In this document: piece after piece, positions 24,347 through 34,704 of the stretch
Layout: each line of letters opens with the position of its first letter
Position numbering within the stretch: position 1 is the first letter of the stretch
DNA from: Actinomycetes bacterium
GTDB lineage: Bacteria; Actinomycetota; Thermoleophilia; BMS3ABIN01
Direction: 5' to 3'
Assembly: GCA_021785935.1 (NCBI GenBank)
Contig: JAJYOG010000009.1
Coordinates: 1-62,345 of the forward strand
Length of the DNA: 62,345 nt
Notes under the pieces: generated by a model
The model's database searches: none
What the model was told of the DNA's origin: nothing
The model's input: only the letters and a program-made list of their open reading frames with translations
Translations under genes and position numbers: made by a program

Positions 24347-25731
24347 CAGACCTCAGTACCCCCAACTGTCATGTCCAGTATCCGCAGTGTCGGCTGGCCG
24401 CTTCCTACCGGAACGCCCTGCCCATCCTTGCCGCAGACACCGATGTGCATGTCGAAATCGTCAGCGACCATATCGATGTTATTCAGAGCTGTCAGGCCGT
24501 TGCCGATGAGCGTGGCTCCCCTGAGCGGTGTCGTTACCTTGCCGTCCTCGATCAAATATCCCTCAGAAACTCCAAAGACGAAATCACCGCTGGCCGGCTC
24601 AACCTGCCCGCCAGACAGCGTCTTGGCATAAAAACCCTTTTTCGTCGCGGCAATAACCTCTTCGGGCTTGTTGGCGCCCGCGAGGATAAAAGTATTGGTC
24701 ATGCGAGGAATTGGCGGATGGCGGAAGGACTGGCGCCTGCCATTGCCGGTCGATTTCGCGCCCAGGTTCCTGGCGCGAAGGCCATCGTATAAAAACCCGG
24801 CCAGCCTGCCCTTGTCGATCAGCACTGTGCGCTGCGTCGGTACGCCTTCATCATCGAAGGCATTTGAGCCCCATTCACCCGGGATGCTGCCATCATCGAT
24901 CAGCGTCACCAGTTCGGAAGCAACCTTTTCCCCGATTCTGCCGGTGAAAACACTGGTGCCCTTTTCGATGGCGTCGGCCTCGAGGCCATGCCCGCAAGCT
25001 TCGTGAAACAGAACGCCGCCAAAACCGCGGTGCATTACCACCGTCATCTTGCCACTCGGCGCAGGCTGTGAATCAAGCATGATCAGCGCTTTTTGCGCCG
25101 CCACCAAACCCACGTCGGCGGGCTCCCTGACCCCAAACAGCTCCATACCGTGGTGAGCGCCCATACTGTCCGAACCGGTCTGCATGATGTCGCCGCGAAT
25201 GCCGACGGCACGCGCCGTGAATCGCACGCGCGTTCTTTCCTCGCCCGCCAGCGTGCCCTCTGAATTGGCGATCATGATCTCGCTGAACTCGTCACTAAAA
25301 CTGATCGAGGCCTGTACTATCTCGGAACCGGCGCCACGAGCCGCTTCATCGGCAGCGCGCAGCATTGCCGCTTTTTCGGTCGCCGCCACAGAGGCGGGCG
25401 GTATTTCGATGACATGTGGGGAGGGATGATCCACGAGCTTGAGTTTTTTCACGTCCGGCCCACCATCCGCAAGCCCCTCTCCCGCCAGACGGGCAGCCGC
25501 CATTAGCCGCCCTTTTCCCAGGCTGTCCGTTGAGACAAAAGAGATGGAACGGCCGCGGGTCACCCGGATGGAAACGCCAGCGTCAAAACCGGTGGAGCTA
25601 CGTTCCAGCCGGCTGTCTTCGAGGCTTAAGGAAGTCGAACGGCTTCGCTCGGCATAGAGTTCGGCAAATTCGCCGCCCTGTTTCAGGGCGGCCTCCAGTA
25701 CTTCATGCGCAAGTTGCTCGTCCAGCAGCAA
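24346..25731 (-). CDS. tldD: TldD-type metalloprotease, catalytic subunit
   Basis: 461 residues from the TTG at 25731, chosen for AAGGA 5 bases upstream; another TTG at 25752 would add 7 residues. The zinc-binding HEACGH motif is intact in FGGVLFHEACGHGLEADAIE (about residue 250), and the C-terminal SGGQVEPASGDFVFGVSEGY and TLIGNGLTALNNIDMVADDF regions match the family. In E. coli TldD/E matures microcin B17 and degrades CcdA. No antitoxin or bacteriocin precursor is nearby, so a housekeeping role is more likely. Confidence 0.94.
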   Translation of the reverse strand: MLLDEQLAHEVLEAALKQGGEFAELYAERSRSTSLSLEDSRLERSSTGFDAGVSIRVTRGRSISFVSTDSLGKGRLMAAARLAGEGLADGGPDVKKLKLVDHPSPHVIEIPPASVAATEKAAMLRAADEAARGAGSEIVQASISFSDEFSEIMIANSEGTLAGEERTRVRFTARAVGIRGDIMQTGSDSMGAHHGMELFGVREPADVGLVAAQKALIMLDSQPAPSGKMTVVMHRGFGGVLFHEACGHGLEADAIEKGTSVFTGRIGEKVASELVTLIDDGSIPGEWGSNAFDDEGVPTQRTVLIDKGRLAGFLYDGLRARNLGAKSTGNGRRQSFRHPPIPRMTNTFILAGANKPEEVIAATKKGFYAKTLSGGQVEPASGDFVFGVSEGYLIEDGKVTTPLRGATLIGNGLTALNNIDMVADDFDMHIGVCGKDGQGVPVGSGQPTLRILDMTVGGTEV

Positions 25732-25980
25732 TAATATCCTTCCAGGCGTCAACCGGTCCGGGTAAAAAATGCCGGTCTTTCCAAACGATTAAAGTTTATT
25801 CTGACCGGCAGCGCCTATCTTATAACACCCAAGTCGTAAAAAAGAGCGGTTCGACCCCCAAAAGCAGGCTTCTAATGGCTGCCGCCCAGGGTCCGATACA
25901 GTTGAAAGAGCGGCGTTTAGACGTTTTTTCCCTGCGTAAGTACAGTAGCCGACATTTTAATCATTAAATTTGGGGCGGTC

Positions 25981-27000
25981 ATGAAAGAAAGCAAATGGGG
26001 AGACAACCTTGCCCGCGATCTGCGCGGCGAGCTTTTAACGAATACCGATAATCCACTTAGTGCCTTTGCCGAACTTTCCAGCATATTCGCTCGGCTACAT
26101 AAAAATATTGCCGGGGTAATCATCGGCAAGGACGAAGTTATAACGCTCATCCTGGCGGCGCTGATAAGCAGAGGGCACGTGCTCCTGGAGGACATCCCCG
26201 GAGTCGGTAAAACCACACTTGCCAAGAGCATCGCCCGCTCGATCTCCTCCAGTTACTCCCGTATTCAGTTTACTCCCGATCTGCTGCCATCGGACATCAC
26301 CGGCAGCACAACCTATTCACCCAAGGAAGAGCGTTTCTACTGGTCGCCGGGGCCCCTCTTCGCCAACATCGTCCTGGCGGACGAGATCAACCGCACCAGC
26401 CCGCGCACGCAGGCGGCTCTACTCGAGGCAATGGAAGAAAGCCAGGTTACCGTGGATTGCACGACCCATCCCTTGCCTGATCCCTTTTTTGTGATAGCCA
26501 CCCAGAACCCGTACGAAGTTCACGGCACCTTCCCCCTGCCGGAAGGCCAGACCGACCGCTTCCTGATTTCGTTGTCCGTAGGATTACCCGATCGTCAAAG
26601 CGAAAAAAAGCTAATGCGGGATCAGTTGGTGCGCCATCCGCTGGAGCAGATGAAGCCGGTCGCGGACGCCAGTCAGATCGTAGCCCTCCAGACCGCGGTG
26701 CGTGAAATCAAGGTCGCTGACAGTATCCTCGGCTATATCCTTGATATCGTCGATGCGACCCGCAACCATGCCGATGTCTCACTGGGAGCATCACCTCGCG
26801 CCAGCGTGGCCTTGGCGCATACATGCCAGGGGCTCGCCTTTTCGCAAGGCCGGTCGTACGTTATCCCCGATGACGTTCAGAAAGCCGCAGCGCCGGTGCT
26901 GGCCCACCGCATCGTCCTCAAACGCAGGTCGTCGCTCAAGGGGGAAGACGCAGCCGGCATTATCTCAGGCATCGTCGCTTCCCGCCGGGTGCCGGTCTAA
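25981..27000 (+). CDS. MoxR-family AAA+ ATPase
   Basis: 339 residues. Walker A is LLEDIPGVGKTTLAKSIARS, Walker B IVLADEINRTSPRTQAALLE, sensor 1 FFVIATQNPYEVHGTFPLPE, then sensor 2 and lid through PRASVALAHTCQGLAFSQGR. MoxR proteins act as chaperone-like ATPases for metal insertion or complex assembly. First gene of a three-gene operon with a DUF58 protein and a membrane transglutaminase, a very common bacterial arrangement. No clear Shine-Dalgarno; GGGGCGG lies 4 bases before the ATG. Confidence 0.95.
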   Translation: MKESKWGDNLARDLRGELLTNTDNPLSAFAELSSIFARLHKNIAGVIIGKDEVITLILAALISRGHVLLEDIPGVGKTTLAKSIARSISSSYSRIQFTPDLLPSDITGSTTYSPKEERFYWSPGPLFANIVLADEINRTSPRTQAALLEAMEESQVTVDCTTHPLPDPFFVIATQNPYEVHGTFPLPEGQTDRFLISLSVGLPDRQSEKKLMRDQLVRHPLEQMKPVADASQIVALQTAVREIKVADSILGYILDIVDATRNHADVSLGASPRASVALAHTCQGLAFSQGRSYVIPDDVQKAAAPVLAHRIVLKRRSSLKGEDAAGIISGIVASRRVPV

Positions 27001-27023
27001 TCCCCGGCTACTCCTGAGAAGCT

Positions 27024-28226
27024 ATGCCGACGCGAAAGACACTTTACTGGGTCGCCGCCGCGGTCCTGCTCTACCTGATCTCCTGGAACGTCGGCTCCGG
27101 CTGGCTTTACTTTGTGACCGTGCTGCTCCTCGCGTTTCCGCTCGTATCAATTGTGCTCTGTCGTATCAACACAGGCAGAATTGATATCAAGCTCGCTTCT
27201 CCCGCGTCAGCTACCGCCGGAGAGCGGCTTCCGGTAATGCTAAGTGTAATCAACAGTTCATTTTGGCCCCGCTTTTGCCTTGAGCTCAATCTTGAGTTTG
27301 CAGGCGCACGGAAGCTGGTGTTTATACCAGTTTTAGGACCGAAGGAAACAAATGCGATAGAACTTTCAATTGATGATCCACAGCGAGGCGTCTATACCGG
27401 AGCCGAGGTCAGACTTTCCAGCGCCGCCCCAGCCGGCCTGGCCCGCAGCCGGCGGCGCTTCAATGTCGATAGCCCGGCCGTAGTTTATCCCGGCTGGCAA
27501 CTGCTTGTGTCTGACTGGGCCACCGGCCAAAAAAATGCCGGATACATGGTATCGAGCGCCATCCCGACGCGAAATACGGCCAGCGACTATCTGGGCGTGC
27601 GGGATTATCGCCCCGGAGACAGCCCCCGCTCTATTCACTGGCGCACCTCCGCCCGCACCAACAATCTGGCGGTCATTGAATATGCCCGTCAGGCGGCCAT
27701 GACACCGGTCTTTCTCATTGATAAATTCTGTGAAGCGGAAAGGGGTACTGGCGCGGCGTCAACCTTTGAGGCCGCAGTCACGATTGCAGCCTCATTAGCG
27801 CAGCGGGAGTCCCGCCAAAATCGCAGGTTCGGCCTGGGTCATTCACCTGATGATGCAGGCGCCTGGGGATTGGGGCACCGGTTCGAGGAAGCCATGTTCT
27901 GGCTGGCGCAGGTGGAGGCCGACGCCAAGGAACCGATGGACCTTGCCGGCGCCATGTTTCCCTGGCCCGAGGTGACTCCGGTTCTCATTCTGACCAGCCA
28001 CACGGCTTACAGACAGCTGGACTGTTCGGAATTCCTGCGTGACTTTCCCCACTCTCTTGTCATCATGCTGGATGGAAGAGGGTTTGAGAAAGAAAAACGA
28101 TTGTCCTCGGCTTTAATGGATGACGGCCAGCTCGAGAAACTCGCCGGCCGCCTGGAATCCCTCGGAGCGGAATTGTTGCTGATTTCCTCCCCCGGCGAGG
28201 CTGCGATATGTTTGATGGATTTATAA
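27024..28226 (+). CDS. DUF58 domain protein
   Basis: 400 residues: two N-terminal helices (residues 6-45), an Ig-like segment, then the DUF58 core SDYLGVRDYRPGDSPRSIHW and RTSARTNNLAVIEY (about 190-220), followed by a vWA-like domain (FLIDKFCE onward). DUF58 proteins partner with MoxR ATPases. The gene begins 23 bases after moxR and its end overlaps the next gene by 19 bases, indicating translational coupling. Confidence 0.92.
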   Translation: MPTRKTLYWVAAAVLLYLISWNVGSGWLYFVTVLLLAFPLVSIVLCRINTGRIDIKLASPASATAGERLPVMLSVINSSFWPRFCLELNLEFAGARKLVFIPVLGPKETNAIELSIDDPQRGVYTGAEVRLSSAAPAGLARSRRRFNVDSPAVVYPGWQLLVSDWATGQKNAGYMVSSAIPTRNTASDYLGVRDYRPGDSPRSIHWRTSARTNNLAVIEYARQAAMTPVFLIDKFCEAERGTGAASTFEAAVTIAASLAQRESRQNRRFGLGHSPDDAGAWGLGHRFEEAMFWLAQVEADAKEPMDLAGAMFPWPEVTPVLILTSHTAYRQLDCSEFLRDFPHSLVIMLDGRGFEKEKRLSSALMDDGQLEKLAGRLESLGAELLLISSPGEAAICLMDL

Positions 28227-30451
28227 AAGCCTACGGCAGGATTAATCCCAAGCGGGTACCCGAGGAAAGCATCGGCCTTCGGCTTAGTGTAATGACCGCT
28301 ATCCTCATCGCCGAGATATCCATCCTGGCCATGGGCTATTACGACACTTTGACCGTCGTCGCCGTGCCCTTGCTTACCGCCGCCGGGTTTGCCTATAGCT
28401 GGCGTTTCCGCCGTCAGAGCAACCTTCGCCTCAAGCTGGTGCTGTCATTGCTCGTCGTGGCGGTAACCGTCCTCTTTGCCCGCGAACTCGCCTCCAGCTT
28501 TTATGATACGCGGCTACCGCTGATAAAATTGCTGCTCTGGCTGCAGGTACTGCATTCATTCGATGTGCCGGCGAGGCGGGATTTAAAGTTTTCGCTGGCC
28601 AGCGGTTTGACTCTGATCGCCGCCGGCGCCGTTCTCTCCACCGGCATGTTCTATCTCGTCGGACTGGCGTTTTTTAGCATCGCGGCGGTCGTTTCCCTGG
28701 TTTACTTCCATATCTCGGAGTCAACACAGAATGCGGATCACATAACCGGAGCCCGGCCGCTGAAGATCATAACCTACGGGTCTCTGGCGTGGCTGGCGGG
28801 TATCGTCCTGGCAATACCGCTGCTTCTGATCATGCCTCAAAGCACCCATGCCAGTCTTCATTCGTTGCCTATCTCCAACATGCAAAAAATACTGGGCGAT
28901 TTCTCGCCCGGCGTGGTCAATCCTTCATATCCAAGCGGTGACAATCCCTTCAATGAAGCACCACGGTTCAGCCCAAATTCATACTTCGGATTCAACCCCT
29001 ATATGGACCTGAGGTCCCGGGGAAATCTAAGTGATGACATCGTCCTGAAGGTGCGTTCCGAAGGTTACGATTATTACCGCGGTATCGTCTTCGACCTGTA
29101 CAACGGTAAAGGCTGGGAGATGAGCCAGGAGGATGCCGAGGATGTAATCACGGACTCGGCCCCCTTCCTGCTCGATATCCCAGGGCGTGCGGTGGTCAAC
29201 ATGGAAACCAGGGTACAAAGTTTCTACGTCGAGTCCGACCTGCCCAACATCATCTTTGCATCCTGGAAGCCCGAGCAGCTGTTCTTTCCCGCTGACAGGA
29301 TCAAAGTAGATGGCTTCGGCAGTCTTAGAAGCCCGTACGAGCTTACGGAGGGGACTGTCTACTCCGTCATCAGCGAAAAGCCGGTGCACAATGCCAGTTT
29401 ACTGCACGGTTATCCGCGCAGTACAGACGCCAAGGTCGCCTCCCAATACACCAGTCTTCCCGATAACCCCGAAATGCCCGAAATTTCGACTCTTGCCAAA
29501 CAGGTTACCTCACCCTATGCAAACCGGTACGATCAGGTTGTCGCCATCGAGAAATACCTGAAGGACAATTATATCTACGATCTCGATATTCCCATTCAGA
29601 CCGAAGACACGGATTCTGTAGCCTACTTCCTTTTCGAAGAGAAGCGCGGTTACTGCGAGCACTTTGCTTCGGCGATGGCCGTAATGGCCAGAAGCGTCGG
29701 CATTCCGGCCCGTGTTGTTACCGGTTACAGCGGCGGCAGTTACAATCCCTTTACAGCTCTTTGGGAGATTAAGCAAAGCGACGCACACGCATGGGTCGAG
29801 ATCAACTTCGGTAACGCCGGCTGGGTGCCGTTCGATCCCACTCCCGGGTTCGACGTTCCCGGCGCCGATAACCAGCAGCAAAGCCCCTGGCTTGCATCCA
29901 AGCTGTTTTCATACCTCAGAGAAACGCTCGGCAGTGGTCCTGTCGGTAGTGCCTTTGGATATTTAGGCTCGGCTTTGCGCAGCGTTATCTCGGTGGCCGT
30001 TTCACTGCCCCTGGCTTTTGTGGTGGGTTTTGCCCTGGTGATCGTCGTGCTTGCCTGGGGCTTACCCAAGGTCCTGCGCCTGCTACTCCGCGAAAGGCGG
30101 CGCCGGCGGCTGATGGCGGCCAGCCTCGGTCACGAATACCGGAGCAATGAAATTTTGAAGGATTATTTTGAACTTGTCATGCTTCTGCGAAAACGGGGGC
30201 TCTGCCGGCGGCCTGAAGAAACCTTAAGGGCATTCGCGCGCCGGGTTTCCTCCTGCCTGGGCGCTCGCGAATTTACCGAGCTGTCAATGCTGGTGGAGCG
30301 CCTGCGGTACGAGGAGCCACAACAGAAGCCGTCTTCGCGTGAAGCACGCGATCTGGCCGGCAAAGTGATGGATGAAATAAATGATCAGGAACGGAGAAAC
30401 CGCGGGCCTGCTACAGGGCTTTCTTTACCAGCTCGTCGCCCATGGCGGTAA
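28208..30451 (+). CDS. TgpA-type membrane transglutaminase-like protein
   Basis: 747 residues. An N-terminal bundle of about six helices (25-215), an extracellular DUF3488-like region, and a transglutaminase core with the Cys in KRGYCEHFASAMAVMARSVG, His in SDAHAWVEINFG and Asp in WVPFDPTPG (about 475-555). One more helix (about 600-625) and a cytoplasmic DUF4129-like tail follow. It probably modifies envelope proteins, assisted by the MoxR/DUF58 pair. Its last 41 bases overlap tail-to-tail with the small gene on the other strand. Confidence 0.93.
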   Translation: MFDGFIKAYGRINPKRVPEESIGLRLSVMTAILIAEISILAMGYYDTLTVVAVPLLTAAGFAYSWRFRRQSNLRLKLVLSLLVVAVTVLFARELASSFYDTRLPLIKLLLWLQVLHSFDVPARRDLKFSLASGLTLIAAGAVLSTGMFYLVGLAFFSIAAVVSLVYFHISESTQNADHITGARPLKIITYGSLAWLAGIVLAIPLLLIMPQSTHASLHSLPISNMQKILGDFSPGVVNPSYPSGDNPFNEAPRFSPNSYFGFNPYMDLRSRGNLSDDIVLKVRSEGYDYYRGIVFDLYNGKGWEMSQEDAEDVITDSAPFLLDIPGRAVVNMETRVQSFYVESDLPNIIFASWKPEQLFFPADRIKVDGFGSLRSPYELTEGTVYSVISEKPVHNASLLHGYPRSTDAKVASQYTSLPDNPEMPEISTLAKQVTSPYANRYDQVVAIEKYLKDNYIYDLDIPIQTEDTDSVAYFLFEEKRGYCEHFASAMAVMARSVGIPARVVTGYSGGSYNPFTALWEIKQSDAHAWVEINFGNAGWVPFDPTPGFDVPGADNQQQSPWLASKLFSYLRETLGSGPVGSAFGYLGSALRSVISVAVSLPLAFVVGFALVIVVLAWGLPKVLRLLLRERRRRRLMAASLGHEYRSNEILKDYFELVMLLRKRGLCRRPEETLRAFARRVSSCLGAREFTELSMLVERLRYEEPQQKPSSREARDLAGKVMDEINDQERRNRGPATGLSLPARRPWR

Positions 30452-30617
30452 GTTTGCGTGAAAGCTCTGATGTCTTGTTATTGACGGCCAGCATCGAACC
30501 ATCATCGAAGTAAAGTTCGACGCGCGCCTGATGGCGGATGCGCCTGAGCAGCCAGGTCAAGCCCAGCGCCGACGCGATCGAGAGCATGAACCCAAAGAAG
30601 AATCTGCCCCTGGCCAT
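30411..30617 (-). CDS. Small single-pass membrane protein
   Basis: 68 residues from the ATG at 30617, preceded by GGGGGAAA; the frame opens earlier inside the Roadblock gene. One transmembrane helix (residues 4-24, RFFFGFMLSIASALGLTWLL) then a basic, soluble tail with FDDGSMLAVNNKTSEL. No family recognised. It follows the Roadblock gene by 7 bases and may anchor that protein to the membrane. Confidence 0.6.
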   Translation of the reverse strand: MARGRFFFGFMLSIASALGLTWLLRRIRHQARVELYFDDGSMLAVNNKTSELSRKLTAMGDELVKKAL

Positions 30618-30624
30618 TTTCCCC

Positions 30625-31026
30625 CTACTTTCCATAGTCGCCCTCGTCGGCTTCACCTTCCAGGGCCGTTTTCAGGGCAGTATTGACGTCATAGAGCACC
30701 AGGCCAACTGTGGGATCGGTGCCGGTTGTAGCGGCGAGCCAAGTGTCTTTCTCGCCGCTGACGATAAAGACACATCCCGAGGTCGACTCGACATACAGCT
30801 GGGTCAGAGCCGGGCGGTCCATCTCCTTCGCCTCCATGCGCGCTTCCTCCAGCATCCTGCGGCCCAGCGCCACCATTGCCGCTTCGGACTGGGAATTGGC
30901 AAAGGTGCTGGCCAGCACCTCGCTCTCGCCGCGCACAAGCACCGCATGGCGAATGCTGGCGGACATCTCGAGTAGTTCCTGTATGGCTTCCTTGGCTGTC
31001 GGCAAGTCTTCTCCCGAGTCGCTCAC
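30625..31026 (-). CDS. Roadblock/LC7 domain protein
   Basis: 133 residues. The core from residue 24 (IRHAVLVRGESEVLASTFAN) to 115 (TVGLVLYDVNTALKTAL) has the alternating strand-helix pattern of Roadblock/LC7 proteins. In actinobacteria such proteins usually act with small GTPases (conservon systems) or in polarity control. No GTPase or histidine kinase accompanies it; its only partner is the small membrane protein immediately downstream. Confidence 0.7.
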   Translation of the reverse strand: MSDSGEDLPTAKEAIQELLEMSASIRHAVLVRGESEVLASTFANSQSEAAMVALGRRMLEEARMEAKEMDRPALTQLYVESTSGCVFIVSGEKDTWLAATTGTDPTVGLVLYDVNTALKTALEGEADEGDYGK

Positions 31027-31122
31027 ACTAATTTGTAAGAAGGGAAGCTATCATAACATGTAGCGCTAGACAAGAATTTAAACAGAAGCGCCAAAGTCGT
31101 CCTGCATTTCCGTCAGCCTGGA

Positions 31123-34100
31123 TCAGGCTGGCATGCCATCCCTGCTGAGATTGACGCCGCGTACCCCCGCCAACCCTTCGATACGGGATAAAAACTCCTC
31201 CGCCGGCTGCACCTGCTGGCCCAGTTTCAGCCTGCGAACGCCATCAGTGGTCATCATGTTGATAATTACCAGTGTGCAGCCTGGATAGCTGCGGCAGAGA
31301 TCTTTCATGTCGCTGATAACGTCCGGATTGAAATCGTCTTGATTGAATGAAAGTTGAACGATCCCATCGCCACCACTTTGACTGCTTTCACCGCCCTGGC
31401 GTACAAACTCGGAAATCTCGGCAGCGATGATCTTGATGTCACGCTTGCCATCCTCATCGATCCCCTTGAGATCAAGACGGCCCTTGACGACGATGACTTC
31501 ATCCTCGACCAGCAGATCCTTGCATTGATTGTAGAGATCGCTGAAAACGACCACCTCGGTATTGTTTTCGAGGTCCTCGAGGTTAACGAAAGCCATGGGA
31601 TCGCCCTTCTTGGTCGTCAGCCGCTTGATCTTGCCGATCATCCCGATCACCGTGACCGAAGTACGGTCCCGGACCTCCTGCAGATCGGTGATGGTCCTGG
31701 CGCCGCAGGCGGCGATGTCGCCCTCGAGCCCGATGAGGGGATGGCCGGAAACAAAGATCCCCAGAGTTTCTTTTTCCAGCCGGGAGAGCTCCTGCGAGCT
31801 GTATTCATCCGTGGGGATCACCGGATCGTTTTCATCCTGAGAGACGGTGTCGTTAGTAAGGTCAAAAATGGAACCCTGTCCCAGCATGCTGTCCTGCTGG
31901 CTCTGTGAACCCATGGCCAGTGCCTGCGCCATAACCGCCAGCATACCTTTACGGGTGGCGCCGGTGGAATCAAGAGCGCCGCATTTGATCAGACTCTCTA
32001 GCGCGTTCTTCTTCAGCTGCTGGGAATCGACCCGGCGGCAGAAATCAAAGATCGAAGTAAAGGGACCTTCTGCCCCGCGGGTCTCGATGATGGAGTCGAT
32101 CACCTTGGAGCCGACGTTCTTGACGGCGGTGAGCCCGAACCTGATGCGGCTATCGACGACCCTGAAATCGCTGCCGCTCTCGTTGACGTCCGGAGGCAAC
32201 ACCTCCACTCCCATGCGCGAACAGACATCGACATAAAACGGCACCTTGTCCTTGGTGGACATGACGCTGGAAATGGTGGCCGCCATGTATTCGACCGGAT
32301 AGTTGGCTTTCAGCCAGGCTGTCTGATAGGCAACCATGGCATAAGCGACCGCGTGGGATTTATTAAAGGAATAGTCGCCGGCGTCATCCATCAGCTTCCA
32401 CAGCTTTTCGATGGATCCGGCCGCAACCTGGTTCTCCTTGCAGCCGGCGACAAACTTGCTCTTGAGGCTGGCCATCAGGTCGCGCTTCTTCTTGGCGATG
32501 GCCTTGCGCAGATCGTCAGCCTCGGAGGGAGAGAAACCGGCAAGTTTCTTGGCGATCTCCATCAACTGCTCCTGGTAGATGGCCACCCCATAGGTGGGCT
32601 GGAGTATCTCTTTCAGTCGCGGATCCAGATATTTGACGCCTTCCGGATCCCTCTTATTCCTGGCGTAGGTGGGGATGTGCTCCATCGGTCCCGGGCGGTA
32701 GAGGGCTACCAGCGCGAAAATATCCTCAAAACAGGTGGGGCCTACGTTCCGGAGTGACTCCTTCATACCTGAGCTCTCCAGCTGGAAGACACCATCGCTC
32801 TGGCCCTGACGCAGCATTTCATAGGTCTTCTCATCATCGAGAGGCAGCACCGAAAGATCGATCTCGATGCCGCGGCTGTCATATACCAGCCGCACCGCGG
32901 CCTTGAGAATATCGAGGTTCCTCAGGCCCAGAAAATCCATTTTGAGAAGGCCCAGCTTCTCCACGTGGTTCATGGTGAACTGGGTAACAACCTCGGCGTC
33001 TCCCTTTTGCTGCAACGGCACATAATCGGTAAGCGGCCTGTCTGAGATGACCACGCCGGCGGCGTGGATCGAATCCTGGCGGATAAGACCTTCGAGCGGG
33101 CGGGCCAGATCAATGACTTCTTTGGTCTGGGAATCGCTTTCGTAGGCTTCGCGCAGCTCCTGGCCGGGTTTAAGGCAATCCCCCAGGGTCACGCCAGGAC
33201 CTTCGGGGATGAACTTGACGATCTTGTCCACAACCCCATAGGGAAGACCCATGACCCGGCCAGCGTCCCTGGTTGCCTGGCGAGCGGCCATGGTGCCGAA
33301 AGTAATGATCTGGGCCACATTCTGGCGGCCGTAGCGATCGGTGACGTAAGCCAAAACTTTTTCGCGGTCCACCGGTGAGAAATCGATGTCAATGTCGGGC
33401 ATGCTCTTGCGGTCCGGATTGAGGAAACGCTCAAAGAGCAGATCGTATTTAAGCGGATCGATATCGGTGATGCCAAGACAGTAGGAGACCAGGCTGCCCG
33501 CGGCGGACCCGCGGCCCGGTCCCACGGCGATGTCGTTGTCGCGCGCGAACTTGACAAAATCCCAGACAATGAGGAAATAGGAAGCAAAACCCATCTTCTC
33601 GATTGTCGCCAGTTCGAACTCTAGCCTTTCACGGGCGCCGGATGGTTCTCCCTGCGGGTAGCGTGCCGCCATCCCCTTTTTACAGAGGCCGCACAGAAAT
33701 TCATCCCCGCTTGTATTGTCTGGCGTATCAAATCCGGGAATGAGCAGATTGCTGAAGTCCATGGTGACGTTGCAGCGCTCGGCGATCTCGACGGTGCTGG
33801 TGAGCGCTTCGGGATTATCCGGAAACGCCTGGGCCATCTCATCGGCGCTCTTGAGAAAGAACTGGTCCCCCTGGAATTTAAGACGCTTTGTCTCAAGCAG
33901 GGTGCTACCGGTCTGGATACAGAGCAGGGCGTCATGGGAAGAGGCATCCTCGTGCAGCAGGTAGTGAACATCATTGGTGGCCACCAGGGGCCGGCCGGCT
34001 TCGCGCGCCAGCTCCGCCAACAAAGGATTAACCTTCTCCTGTTCGGAGAGCCCCTGATACTGGGTTTCTATATAGACATTCTCGGATCCAAAAATATCCT

Positions 34101-34632
34101 GCAAATTAACTACTTCTGCAGCTGCGCCCTCTTTGTCGCCAGTAAAAAGCATGTGTGAAATGCGGCTGTTAAGACAACCAGTTAGGCAGATAATTCCCTG
34201 GCTATGTTCGCGCAATACCCGCATATCCACGCGAGGCTTGTAATAGTAGCCTTCAAGGAATCCCCGCGAGCAGATCCTGATCAGATTTTGATAGCCCGTG
34301 TCGTTCTCCGCCAGCAGGGTGAGATGGTAGCGGTCTTCCCGCATCTTGGACTTGTCCAGGCGGTCTGCGACCACGTATGCTTCCAGACCGATGATCGGCT
34401 TGATGCCCGCCTTAACCGCCTGGCTGTAAAAATCCACGGCGCTGGAAAGCACACCGTGATCGGTTATAGCGACGGAGGACATCCCCAGCTCATGACAGCG
34501 GTTGAGAAGCTTCTCCACCTTGACGGCGCCGTCAAGAACCGAATATTCGCTGTGCAGATGAAGGTGGACAAAGCCGGACACCGGCGGGGTTGCCGGCGAG
34601 GCGCCAACAGGATTGGCGTGCTGCTCACTCAA
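31123..34632 (-). CDS. dnaE: DNA polymerase III subunit alpha
   Basis: 1169 residues from the TTG at 34632, which has GGGAG about 7 bases upstream; the frame continues to a TTG at 34692 with no such site. N-terminal PHP domain (FVHLHLHSEYSVLDGAVKVE, AITDHGVL), polymerase core with GPGRGSAAGSLVSYCL and the catalytic PDIDIDFSP, then GVFQLESSGM, YQEQLMEIA, helix-hairpin-helix and OB-fold (VTVIGMIGKIKRLTTKKGDP). It is the main replicative polymerase, DnaE1 type, with no intein. The C-terminal tail ends soon after the OB region. Confidence 0.97.
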   Translation of the reverse strand: MSEQHANPVGASPATPPVSGFVHLHLHSEYSVLDGAVKVEKLLNRCHELGMSSVAITDHGVLSSAVDFYSQAVKAGIKPIIGLEAYVVADRLDKSKMREDRYHLTLLAENDTGYQNLIRICSRGFLEGYYYKPRVDMRVLREHSQGIICLTGCLNSRISHMLFTGDKEGAAAEVVNLQDIFGSENVYIETQYQGLSEQEKVNPLLAELAREAGRPLVATNDVHYLLHEDASSHDALLCIQTGSTLLETKRLKFQGDQFFLKSADEMAQAFPDNPEALTSTVEIAERCNVTMDFSNLLIPGFDTPDNTSGDEFLCGLCKKGMAARYPQGEPSGARERLEFELATIEKMGFASYFLIVWDFVKFARDNDIAVGPGRGSAAGSLVSYCLGITDIDPLKYDLLFERFLNPDRKSMPDIDIDFSPVDREKVLAYVTDRYGRQNVAQIITFGTMAARQATRDAGRVMGLPYGVVDKIVKFIPEGPGVTLGDCLKPGQELREAYESDSQTKEVIDLARPLEGLIRQDSIHAAGVVISDRPLTDYVPLQQKGDAEVVTQFTMNHVEKLGLLKMDFLGLRNLDILKAAVRLVYDSRGIEIDLSVLPLDDEKTYEMLRQGQSDGVFQLESSGMKESLRNVGPTCFEDIFALVALYRPGPMEHIPTYARNKRDPEGVKYLDPRLKEILQPTYGVAIYQEQLMEIAKKLAGFSPSEADDLRKAIAKKKRDLMASLKSKFVAGCKENQVAAGSIEKLWKLMDDAGDYSFNKSHAVAYAMVAYQTAWLKANYPVEYMAATISSVMSTKDKVPFYVDVCSRMGVEVLPPDVNESGSDFRVVDSRIRFGLTAVKNVGSKVIDSIIETRGAEGPFTSIFDFCRRVDSQQLKKNALESLIKCGALDSTGATRKGMLAVMAQALAMGSQSQQDSMLGQGSIFDLTNDTVSQDENDPVIPTDEYSSQELSRLEKETLGIFVSGHPLIGLEGDIAACGARTITDLQEVRDRTSVTVIGMIGKIKRLTTKKGDPMAFVNLEDLENNTEVVVFSDLYNQCKDLLVEDEVIVVKGRLDLKGIDEDGKRDIKIIAAEISEFVRQGGESSQSGGDGIVQLSFNQDDFNPDVISDMKDLCRSYPGCTLVIINMMTTDGVRRLKLGQQVQPAEEFLSRIEGLAGVRGVNLSRDGMPA

Positions 34633-34704
34633 AAGTTCTCCCTTAACCTCACGACGAAAGATTCTACTCCCGCCGTTCGAGCTGTTCAACAAATAAGCTG
34701 CTGA

